A stretch of 64,000 nt of DNA from Saccharospirillum sp039982735. Its GTDB lineage: Bacteria > Pseudomonadota > Gammaproteobacteria > Pseudomonadales > Natronospirillaceae. The translations under genes and the position numbers were made by a program. The stretch lies in the NCBI RefSeq assembly GCF_039982735.1, contig NZ_JBDWXV010000003.1:124001-188000 (forward strand), given 5' to 3'. This document shows, one piece after another, positions 54,704-61,854 of the stretch (within the stretch, counting starts at the first letter, position 1; every line of letters starts with the position of its first letter). Below the pieces are notes generated by a model. That model searched no databases, had not been told where the DNA came from, and worked only from the letters and a program-made list of their open reading frames with translations.

Positions 54704-55036
54704 ATGAACGTAACCCAGCTATCCCCCACTTTTCGGGTCAGCCCGCAAATTACGACTGACGACGTTGCCGAAGCCAAAGAACAAGGCATTGGTGTCATCG
54801 TTTGCAACCGGCCCGATGGCGAAAGTGCCGACCAGATTCCGGCGGCCGACATCCGTCGAGCCTGCGAAGCGGCCGGCATCAAATTCGTCGAGTTGCCAAT
54901 GAACGGGCCCAACTACTCGCCCGAACAGGTGAGCACCCTGAAATCCCTGATCGACGACGGCAGCAACATTCTTGCCTATTGTCGCACCGGCAATCGCAGC
55001 AGCATTTTGTACAACGCCACTCAAGGGTCCAACTGA
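54704..55036 (+). CDS. TIGR01244 family phosphatase-fold sulfurtransferase (Blh-like N-domain)
   Basis: A 110-residue protein with the dual-specificity-phosphatase-like loop CRTGNRS (Cys93, Arg98), as in the TIGR01244/DUF442 domain of Blh. These domains occur next to or fused with persulfide dioxygenases and rhodaneses in sulfide detoxification operons controlled by BigR/SqrR. It probably handles a sulfur transfer in the cytosol (inference from family). Ribosome site GGAGAGG. It is the first gene of a three-gene unit with SulP and a sigma-54 activator. Confidence 0.85.
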   Translation: MNVTQLSPTFRVSPQITTDDVAEAKEQGIGVIVCNRPDGESADQIPAADIRRACEAAGIKFVELPMNGPNYSPEQVSTLKSLIDDGSNILAYCRTGNRSSILYNATQGSN

Positions 55037-55039
55037 GTC

Positions 55040-56650
55040 TTGCCGAAAGCCATCGCCTTCTCAATGCCCCGCGCCGGCGACATCAACGCCGGCTTACTGG
55101 TGGCACTGGTCGGTATTCCGCAATGCCTTGCCTACGCCATGTTATCGGGGCTGCCCCCGATGTACGGGCTGGTTACTGCTGCCCTGCCGGGTATGGTGGC
55201 GGCCCTGTTTGGTCGCAGCGCCCACGTTACCGTCGGCCCGACCAATACCACCGGCCTGATCATTCTCGCTAGCCTGACCCCCTGGGCCGACCAGCCCGAA
55301 CTGTTATTAACCGCCATGGCTACCTTGACAGTTCTTGCGGGCCTTTCACGCCTGCTGATCGTCGCGCTGCGGGCGGAGCGCGTCTTCGACTTCGTGCCCG
55401 AGGCCGTTATGGTGGGTTTCGCCACCGGTGCGGCCGTTATCATTGCGCTGATGCAGCTCGACGAATTCATCGGCACCCCCTTTTCCGATGTTCGCAATGT
55501 GGTGGATGAACTGGTGCGGCTCTCGGGTCTTAGACTGCCTGATATTGAATGGGCCGCAGTTGGCCTGTCGGTCTTTGCGCTGGCGTCGGTCGTGCTCGGC
55601 CGGCGCTACCTGCCTCGGTGGCCCATTCCGCTGATGACCCTGGTGATCAGCACGGCTCTGGTCGTCTGGGCACCCTGGTCCTTCATCGAACGCTGGATAA
55701 CCCTGGAACAAACCACCGTCATTGCCGATGGCTGGCCGCAACTGGCTACTCACTGGCCCAGCTGGAGCATGGTGCAGGCACTGATTATTCCCGGGTTTGC
55801 GGTCTCCTTTATCGGCTCGCTGGAGCTGATTGTGACCCTGCGCAACCGCGCCGAACAGCGCTGGCTGCGCCGCGAACTCGGCAGCCAGGGCATTGCCAAC
55901 CTGGTCGGCAGTGTGACTGGCGCCTTTCCGTCCAGCACATCCCTGACCCGGTCGGTATTGCTCGACATTGGTGGTGCGGTGACCCGCTGGGCGCCCTTTA
56001 TCGCTGCCCTGATCATTCTGCCCATCATTCTGTTCGGCGCCGATCTGATTCGCGCCATTCCACAGGCGGTTATCGCCGGCCTGCTGGTCGCCACCGCCCT
56101 GTCGATGCTGAAGCCCAACCAGATTCGAACCATTCTCAAAGCCAACTCCCAGACCCGAACGCTATTTCTGGTCACCCTGATCAGCACCCTGGTACTCAAT
56201 TTCCACGAAGCCATTCTGCTTGGTGCAGCGCTGGGGCTCGGCATCTTTCTGTTTCAGGCCAGCGTACCCCTACTGCGTCGCTACGCGGTGGACGAAGAAG
56301 GCTGGCTGCGTGACACCATTGAACTCGACAGCCCCCACACGCTGATTCAGATCTCGGGCAGTCTTTACTTCGCCGCCGCACGTCAGCTCCCGGAGCGGTT
56401 GACGGCCATGCTGGCTCCGAAAACAACGTTGCTGACCATCGACCTGACCCATACTCATCACATTCGCGTCGCGGCCCTTCAAGCTCTGCAACAGTTCGTA
56501 GCGCATGCTCAGACGCAAGGCATCGAGCTTCAGATTTGCGGCCACACACCGGCGCTGGTGCAACTGTCCAACACTCTGGGCATTCGTCTGCCCTGGTGCG
56601 ACCGGGTAATGGCCCAGCGCATCCGCGAACCGGAACCCGACAATGACTGA
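55040..56650 (+). CDS. SulP family anion transporter (second of three)
   Basis: A 536-residue inner-membrane carrier with about 11 helices (GIPQCLAYAMLSGLPPMYGL, then VGPTNTTGLI) and a short C-terminal STAS domain (about 420-520). Beside a sulfur-handling protein, it may export sulfite/sulfate or thiosulfate. The start is uncertain: TTG at 55040, four bases after the previous stop, or ATG at 55064 without a clear ribosome site. It overlaps the next gene by eight bases, so all three are probably one transcript. Confidence 0.88.
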   Translation: MPKAIAFSMPRAGDINAGLLVALVGIPQCLAYAMLSGLPPMYGLVTAALPGMVAALFGRSAHVTVGPTNTTGLIILASLTPWADQPELLLTAMATLTVLAGLSRLLIVALRAERVFDFVPEAVMVGFATGAAVIIALMQLDEFIGTPFSDVRNVVDELVRLSGLRLPDIEWAAVGLSVFALASVVLGRRYLPRWPIPLMTLVISTALVVWAPWSFIERWITLEQTTVIADGWPQLATHWPSWSMVQALIIPGFAVSFIGSLELIVTLRNRAEQRWLRRELGSQGIANLVGSVTGAFPSSTSLTRSVLLDIGGAVTRWAPFIAALIILPIILFGADLIRAIPQAVIAGLLVATALSMLKPNQIRTILKANSQTRTLFLVTLISTLVLNFHEAILLGAALGLGIFLFQASVPLLRRYAVDEEGWLRDTIELDSPHTLIQISGSLYFAAARQLPERLTAMLAPKTTLLTIDLTHTHHIRVAALQALQQFVAHAQTQGIELQICGHTPALVQLSNTLGIRLPWCDRVMAQRIREPEPDND

Positions 56651-57602
56651 CCTCTACCGGCCCGACGACCAGCGCCCGCATAACTTTGGTGGCCTGCTGA
56701 CCGTCGCCCCCAACATGTTGGAGTTCATGGCTCAGGCCGAGCGCGTAGCCAGAACTCAGGCCTCAATACTGGTACGTGGTCAAACCGGTTCGGGCAAGGA
56801 GCTGGTGGCGCGCTACATTCACGACCAGTCTCGCCGGGCCGGACAGGCCTTCAGCGCCATCAACTGCGCCGCTCTGTCGCGTGAATTGATGGCTTCTGAA
56901 CTTTTTGGTCACAAGCGCGGTGCCTTCACCGGCGCAACGCATGACCGCACAGGTCTGTTTGAACTGACCGACGGCGGCACCCTGTTCCTGGATGAAATCG
57001 CCGAAATGCCGCTGGATATTCAGGCAGGCCTGCTGCGGGTACTGCAAGACCGATGCTTTACCCCGCTGGGGTCGAGCGAGGTTCTGCATACCGACATCCG
57101 TCTGGTCAGCGCAACGCACAAATCGTTGCGCAAGCTGGCCGCTGAAGGCGATTTCCGCGAAGACCTTATGTACCGGGTGCGCGTCGTGCCGCTATACCTG
57201 CCACCGCTGAAAAGCCGCGTCGGCGATGTCGCCATGCTCAGCTGGCAGTTCATTCACAGCCTGAACCAGGAAAATGAACGTCACATCGACAGCATCACTG
57301 CACCGGCCTACGATGCGCTGCTGGCCTACGACTGGCCCGGCAACATTCGCGAACTGATCAATGTCATCACCTACGCCCATGCCATCGGAGAAGGCCCGAC
57401 CATTCAGCTACAAGACCTGCCGCCCGAACTGCGCGGCGAAGCCCCGCCCGATGAATCCGAGATCAGCATCGAACAAAATGAACGGGACCGAATTCTCGCA
57501 CTGATGCAACAGCACAAAGGCCACAAGCAGGCCGTCGCGGATGCCATGGGCATTTCACGCGCCACACTTTGGCGAAAAATGAAGTCCCTGCAGCTAATGT
57601 AA
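56643..57602 (+). CDS. Sigma-54 activator without sensory domain
   Basis: A 319-residue enhancer-binding protein made only of the AAA+ core and DNA-binding end. Walker A GQTGSGK is at 46-52, GAFTGA at 93-98, Walker B GGTLFLDEIAEMP follows, and the C-terminal Fis-type helix-turn-helix ends ISRATLWRKMKSLQLM. Most such proteins have a receiver, GAF or R domain in front; here there are only about 15 extra residues, like PspF. Control must come from expression level or a partner. Possible targets are the sigma-54-like promoters at 60956 and 63658 (inference). Confidence 0.88.
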   Translation: MTDLYRPDDQRPHNFGGLLTVAPNMLEFMAQAERVARTQASILVRGQTGSGKELVARYIHDQSRRAGQAFSAINCAALSRELMASELFGHKRGAFTGATHDRTGLFELTDGGTLFLDEIAEMPLDIQAGLLRVLQDRCFTPLGSSEVLHTDIRLVSATHKSLRKLAAEGDFREDLMYRVRVVPLYLPPLKSRVGDVAMLSWQFIHSLNQENERHIDSITAPAYDALLAYDWPGNIRELINVITYAHAIGEGPTIQLQDLPPELRGEAPPDESEISIEQNERDRILALMQQHKGHKQAVADAMGISRATLWRKMKSLQLM

Positions 57603-57648
57603 CCCAGGTTTCGGCGTTGTCGTCGGCTTGGAGGCTTTGGCCCGCGAC

Positions 57649-57837
57649 GGCCACCTGGGATGCCTCTGTGGGGTCGGCGTGGATCCGTCCATGGCGGTCC
57701 GACGTCTCGGGCCTAGGCTTCGGGATGTGAATCCCATCCGTGGGATTCACCCTTCGGGCTCGCTACGCTCATGCTAAAACGCTCCCGGCGTTTTAGTCCA
57801 TGCCTCAGACTACCCCACAGAGACATCCCAGGCACCC
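57649..57837 (+). repeat. Dispersed palindromic repeat, copy 6, with 80-base insert
   Basis: Arms 57649-57673 and 57813-57837 (21 of 25 paired; arm variant GGGATGCCTCTGTGGGG). The core contains CCGTCCATGG and, where the inner hairpin should be, the 80-base module 57724-57803 shared with copy 5. Confidence 0.85.
57724..57803 (+). repeat. 80-base module inside repeat copy 6
   Basis: It contains two stems, TGAATCCCA-TCCG-TGGGATTCA and AAAACGC-TCCCG-GCGTTTT, and is 76/80 identical to the reverse complement of 53551-53630. Confidence 0.8.
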
Positions 57838-57979
57838 ACCGCTCGTCGCATCATCTCACTCCAACGCTTAAGGAATGGAGCCCTTTTGCGAAGAATTTTC
57901 GTTCCTGAGCCGCCTTTCCCAACAGTCGCTCCCGGTATTCGGTAAACTACCGTTACATTTTCAAATAACTGCAGAATGC

Positions 57980-59341
57980 ATGTCCCCCGATCACACTGAT
58001 CTCTGGTTTCTGCCGCTGGGTGGCTGCGGCGAAATCGGTATGAACCTGAATTTGTATGGCCACGACGACCAATGGCTCATGGTCGACTGCGGCGTCACTT
58101 TTGCCGACCCCGATCAGGCCCATCAGCCGCATGTGCAAATGCCCGACCCGGCTTTTATCGCCGAACGCGCCGATCATCTGGCCGGTATTGTTATCACTCA
58201 TGCCCATGAAGACCATTTAGGTGCCCTTCCCTATCTGTGGCGTCGCTTTAAGGGCCGGGTCTATACCACGGCTTTCACCGCCGAAGTGCTGCGCCGCAAA
58301 CTGGTCGAGTTCAATCTGGCCGGGCAAATCTCGATCGAGGTCGTTAAACCCGGCGACCGGAGGCAAATAGGCCCGTTCAATGTCGAATGGCTCAACATTA
58401 CCCATTCGATACCCGAGCCCCAGGCTCTGATGATCCGCACGCCCGTCGGCAGTGTTTTTCACACTGCGGACTGGAAACTCGACCCGGCGCCAGTCATCGG
58501 CCCGCCCATCGCGCCTAAGATCTTCCAGGCGCTGGCGGATGAATCCCCTTCGGCCATGGTGTGTGATTCCACCAATGCGCTGGTCGATGGTCACTCGGTT
58601 TCAGAATCAGAACTGATTCCCGGGTTGCGCAAAATCATTGAAAACGCGCGTGGTCGGGTCGTGGTCAGCTGTTTTGCCAGTAACGTCGCCCGGCTGGTTA
58701 CACTGATGCAGGCCGCAGACCAAACCGGACGCCGCGTCGCCCTGCTGGGCCGCTCACTGAAAAACATGGTGTCGGCGGCCAGGGCCACCGGTTACTGGGA
58801 CAGCAAGCACCGCTTCATCGACCCCTTCGACCTTGGCTTCTTCCCGCGCGAGCACTTTATGGCCATCGCCACCGGCAGCCAGGGCGAACCCCGGGCCGCG
58901 CTGTCACGACTGGCGAAAGACACCCACCCGGACTTGACGCTGGAAGCGGGCGACACGGTTGTATTCAGCGCACGCATTATTCCGGGCAATGAAGTGCTCG
59001 TCGACGGTCTGATCAGAGCGCTAAAAGCGCGTGACATTATCGTCATTACTGCAGAAGAAGCTGGCTTGCCGATTCACGCTTCCGGCCACCCGGCAGCCGA
59101 TGAGCTCACGCAGATGTACCAGTGGGTCAAACCAGAGCTGGCCATCCCGGTTCACGGCGAACCCGCCCATATGGCGGCCAATGCCAAACTGGCGCGAGGT
59201 GCTGGCGTCACCCGTCAGTTAACCGGGCAAAATGGCGACTTGTTTTATATCAAACCGGTCGTTGGGATTCGGCGCAAGGCGGTTGCAACCGGGCGGCTCG
59301 GGTGGGATCGGGATGCGTTGATTCCAGTGGCAAGTTCGTGA
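57980..59341 (+). CDS. RNase J-like metallo-beta-lactamase nuclease
   Basis: A 453-residue cytosolic protein of the RNase J / beta-CASP family. The zinc site is HAHEDH, with later metal residues in TAD and the final ASGHPA/HGE region (LPIHASGHPAADEL, PVHGEPAHM). The beta-CASP insertion contains VVSCFASNVARL. It is shorter than Firmicute RNase J (about 550) and lacks its C-terminal domain. It probably processes RNA, although stand-alone proteobacterial members are little studied. ATG 57980 (MSPDHTDLWFLPLGG) is taken because family members begin there; an ORF from 57875 would add 35 residues. Confidence 0.85.
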   Translation: MSPDHTDLWFLPLGGCGEIGMNLNLYGHDDQWLMVDCGVTFADPDQAHQPHVQMPDPAFIAERADHLAGIVITHAHEDHLGALPYLWRRFKGRVYTTAFTAEVLRRKLVEFNLAGQISIEVVKPGDRRQIGPFNVEWLNITHSIPEPQALMIRTPVGSVFHTADWKLDPAPVIGPPIAPKIFQALADESPSAMVCDSTNALVDGHSVSESELIPGLRKIIENARGRVVVSCFASNVARLVTLMQAADQTGRRVALLGRSLKNMVSAARATGYWDSKHRFIDPFDLGFFPREHFMAIATGSQGEPRAALSRLAKDTHPDLTLEAGDTVVFSARIIPGNEVLVDGLIRALKARDIIVITAEEAGLPIHASGHPAADELTQMYQWVKPELAIPVHGEPAHMAANAKLARGAGVTRQLTGQNGDLFYIKPVVGIRRKAVATGRLGWDRDALIPVASS

Positions 59342-59355
59342 CGTTTGGCTCTATC

Positions 59356-59796
59356 TCACTGACCTTCCAACTCCGCAATCCTTGCCAGCAAATCAGCATC
59401 GGGCTCCACCTTGGCGTTGGTGTTGTAATCCAGCAACACGATCCGGCCATGGCCTTCGGTGACCAACGCCTGCTGGGTTTGGCTGAAAATGCCGTAGTGC
59501 TGAACGAATCCAAATCGCTGCAACTCCCCAATTCTGGCACCTACCAACAATCGGTCCGGGTAGTTGACCGGTCGGCGATATTTGCATTCGGTCGAGGCCA
59601 GAATCGGGCCGATACCTGAGGCTTCCTTGCGACCGAACAGGCCGCAGGCTTCAAAATAAGCGATGCGGGCGCTCTCGAAGTAGCGAAAATAGGTGACGTT
59701 GTTGACGTGATTGAAGGCATCCATCTCGCCCCATTGCACAGGCAGTTCAATTCGAACGGGGAAGGTGTTTTTGAAATCGTCCAGGGTCATGGCCAT
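59356..59796 (-). CDS. Acyl-CoA thioesterase, hotdog fold (4HBT/YbgC type)
   Basis: A 146-residue thioesterase of the 4-hydroxybenzoyl-CoA thioesterase family. The catalytic segment VQWGEMDAFNHVNNVTYFRYFE contains the conserved Asp and NHVNN motif (split as QWGEMDAFNHVNN). It hydrolyses acyl-CoA in the cytosol; the substrate is unknown. It is convergent with the RNase J-like gene, stops 15 bases apart. Confidence 0.9.
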   Translation of the reverse strand: MAMTLDDFKNTFPVRIELPVQWGEMDAFNHVNNVTYFRYFESARIAYFEACGLFGRKEASGIGPILASTECKYRRPVNYPDRLLVGARIGELQRFGFVQHYGIFSQTQQALVTEGHGRIVLLDYNTNAKVEPDADLLARIAELEGQ

Positions 59797-59876
59797 GGGT
59801 CTTTCCTGTTTGAGTCGTTTTAATCAGGTCGCAGTGTGCCCGACTTGCTGGCATAACAGAAGGAAGCGGTCAGTCT

Positions 59877-60911
59877 TCAGGAGTCGGTAGCCTGCTCGCC
59901 ACAAGCATCAAACAGGGCCTGCCAGGCCTCGACCTGCTGGCGAATCTGAGCCCGGTAGCGATCATGATAGTGCGTCAGCGCTGTTGCATAGTCGTCAATG
60001 GCAGGGTTATCCACGTCGATGGTTTTGGTCATTGAAGTCAAGGCGTCGTAGCCTGCCAGAAAACGCTGATCGACGCTCACCAGCCAGGGCTGAACTTCCC
60101 GGGCGAACACATTACCCATCACATTTCGGGCAAAGCCGAGCTCCTGCAGTGGTGGGCCCATCGGGCACAATCTGGCGTCTTCCGCGGCGGCGTTCAGCAT
60201 CTGCTCGCTTTGCTCCAGTGCCTGAATAGCCCAGCGCATAGCGATAAGACTGCGCCCACCCATCGAGTAGCCTGCTATTCGCTCCATACTTTGAAGCCAT
60301 TGCGACTGGGTAACCGTCAGCGGCTGCTCCGCATAACCGGCCAGTGCTTGATGCGCTGCCCGGTAGCCTTCGAAATCGACCTCGTCTTCAGCCGCAAAAC
60401 CCTCGCTGCCGCCCGTCCAGTAGCTCTGGTAGTCAGGGTTGGCCAGGGTGGCGTTAAACAGGTGCTGGGGGAACACCTGGCGTTTCAGTTCCAGAATGCC
60501 CTCCAACTCGGTGATCAGATCGTCATCCAGACCGGGTTCGGTTTTCAGACACTCCGGCAGCAGGGTTAACAGCCGGCGCTCGTAATCCAGCCGTATCAGC
60601 GGGTCAGCCACCCGACCCAAGATGCTGTTGCGTTCGCCCATCAGGGTGAACACTTCGCATCCGCGCAGCGACCAGGCATCGAGTACATCGATCTGCACCT
60701 CCGGAGGCGACTGTCGCAGGGCTCGGGTCTGTGGATAAGCCGGCAGATTAACCGGTGTCACAACGGGGATATCCGCATCCAGCACCCGGCTGACCCGCTT
60801 GACGTAATCAGCGAGCAGGTCATCACCCTGTTGCACGCATCCGACCAGAGCCAGGATGCCAAATAGCGTTGCAAAACGAAACACTGGTTGCAACACACTA
60901 ATACAGACCAT
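59877..60911 (-). CDS. DUF3080 family lipoprotein
   Basis: A 344-residue lipoprotein: signal sequence with lipobox LALVGC (Cys25), then a helical domain typical of DUF3080 (LADYVKRVSRVL, RGCEVFTLMGERNSILGRVA, YWTGGSEGF). Its function is unknown; the family is mostly gammaproteobacterial. I chose the ATG at 60911; a longer frame from 60995 would run through the IHF/sigma-54 promoter elements and lacks a signal peptide start. Its first 40 bases overlap the upstream control region of the divergent gene. Confidence 0.8.
   Translation of the reverse strand: MVCISVLQPVFRFATLFGILALVGCVQQGDDLLADYVKRVSRVLDADIPVVTPVNLPAYPQTRALRQSPPEVQIDVLDAWSLRGCEVFTLMGERNSILGRVADPLIRLDYERRLLTLLPECLKTEPGLDDDLITELEGILELKRQVFPQHLFNATLANPDYQSYWTGGSEGFAAEDEVDFEGYRAAHQALAGYAEQPLTVTQSQWLQSMERIAGYSMGGRSLIAMRWAIQALEQSEQMLNAAAEDARLCPMGPPLQELGFARNVMGNVFAREVQPWLVSVDQRFLAGYDALTSMTKTIDVDNPAIDDYATALTHYHDRYRAQIRQQVEAWQALFDACGEQATDS
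60868..60893 (+). promoter_or_regulatory. Paired GTTGCAA elements, candidate activator site
   Basis: GTTGCAA at 60868 and 60887, 19 bases apart, 64-89 bases upstream of the -24 element. They lie inside the beginning of the divergent DUF3080 gene. The same pair occurs before the other two sigma-54 promoters. Confidence 0.4.
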
Positions 60912-60938
60912 CCAACTCACCCAGAAAATCTCCTTTAA

Positions 60939-60951
60939 TATCAATAGGTTA
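60939..60951 (+). promoter_or_regulatory. IHF consensus site
   Basis: TATCAATAGGTTA fits WATCAA-N4-TTR at every position and lies between the candidate activator site and the -24 element, as in many sigma-54 promoters. Confidence 0.5.
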
Positions 60952-60955
60952 ATAA

Positions 60956-60972
60956 CTGGCACGAGACTTGAT
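60956..60972 (+). promoter_or_regulatory. Sigma-54-like promoter
   Basis: CTGGCACGAGACTTGAT matches YTGGCACGRNNNTTGCW except that the -12 C is A. It lies about 80 bases before the start of the Cys/His-rich protein gene. Confidence 0.55.
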
Positions 60973-61050
60973 ATGGGTAAGCAAAGCGAACTCACTGGAC
61001 CGGCACCCGGTTTTGAGTCTCCCGCTCCCGATCACCAAGAGGATACTGTC

Positions 61051-61839
61051 ATGGCACATCGACTGGTCTGGATGCCAACCGACGAAATTTTAAAGAAAGT
61101 TCCCTGCACCTGCATTGACGGTCGCACTCAGGGCATTCGCTACAGCGTAGCCGGCGGCAGCTTTGGGTTGTTCCTGCATGTCCTGGCGAGATTGCAGCGT
61201 ACTCAAGGTCGCTGTCTGCAACAGGAGGACGTCGATCAATACATGCACCTCTTTGCCACCGATGTAGGCCCTGTCTATCTACACAGCGACCAGCATACCA
61301 TCGACCGGATTTTCGCCCGCATGGGGCTGGAAAGCGATACACGACTGAAACAACTGACGGTCAGCCAGCAGCGTTCTTTCTGCGAACTGGCCACCACTCC
61401 CGAGTTTCAGGGGTGCGGTCATATCAAATTGATCATGCAAAACGAGTTGGATTATCAGGTACCACCTACCCTGGTCACCCGGGCGATTAAGGCCTTTTTC
61501 CGCCTGTACTTCGCGGGCACCGGCAATCTGATGTTCGATGTCCTCGCCGGACGCCACCAGGAAGAAAGCGTGCTGCTGCTTGAAGAACAATTCAGCAAGA
61601 ACCTGGACAGCGAATCGGCGCTGCTATTGGCCGAACCGATGGATCAGGATCAGTTCTTCTGTCACCGCCCGCTCAAACAGGCGCTGGCAGAACGCTTTCT
61701 CAGGGCCATCGATCAGGCTGGCTTGCCCGGCCTCGATGAGTCCCAGTGGCCAGAGCTGATCAGTGCTCACAACAGTGCCGCTGAAACCACCCTCAACAAA
61801 CTTGCGCCGGAGCTTCCGGTCGACCACATTCGACTGTAA
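61051..61839 (+). CDS. Unrecognised Cys/His-rich protein paired with SulP
   Basis: A 262-residue soluble protein with no signal peptide. Likely metal-binding groups are visible: CTCIDGR (Cys19, Cys21) followed by a glycine loop VAGGSFG, then YLHSDQH (His78, His82) and QGCGHIKL (Cys122, His124). A Cys...His...Cys order with DGR and GGSFG resembles, in my recollection, cadmium/zeta-type and LCIB-type carbonic anhydrases, and a SulP carrier directly downstream (15 bases) would fit bicarbonate handling. This is inference; I cannot confirm the family. ATG 61051 has AAGAGGA upstream; an ATG at 60973 is an alternative that would overlap the promoter start site. Confidence 0.6.
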   Translation: MAHRLVWMPTDEILKKVPCTCIDGRTQGIRYSVAGGSFGLFLHVLARLQRTQGRCLQQEDVDQYMHLFATDVGPVYLHSDQHTIDRIFARMGLESDTRLKQLTVSQQRSFCELATTPEFQGCGHIKLIMQNELDYQVPPTLVTRAIKAFFRLYFAGTGNLMFDVLAGRHQEESVLLLEEQFSKNLDSESALLLAEPMDQDQFFCHRPLKQALAERFLRAIDQAGLPGLDESQWPELISAHNSAAETTLNKLAPELPVDHIRL

Positions 61840-61854
61840 CTGGAGAACCTCACT

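Larger units (their letters stand above)
57603..57979. other. Spacer with repeat copy 6
   Basis: This 377-base spacer is mostly the palindromic repeat 57649-57837. The remaining 140 bases before the RNase J-like gene hold its promoter, which I cannot place with confidence. Confidence 0.6.

Noticed and set aside
53514..57837. CRISPR-like array from recurring palindromes
   Set aside because: Copies are far apart, differ in arms, have no regular spacers, and no cas genes are present.
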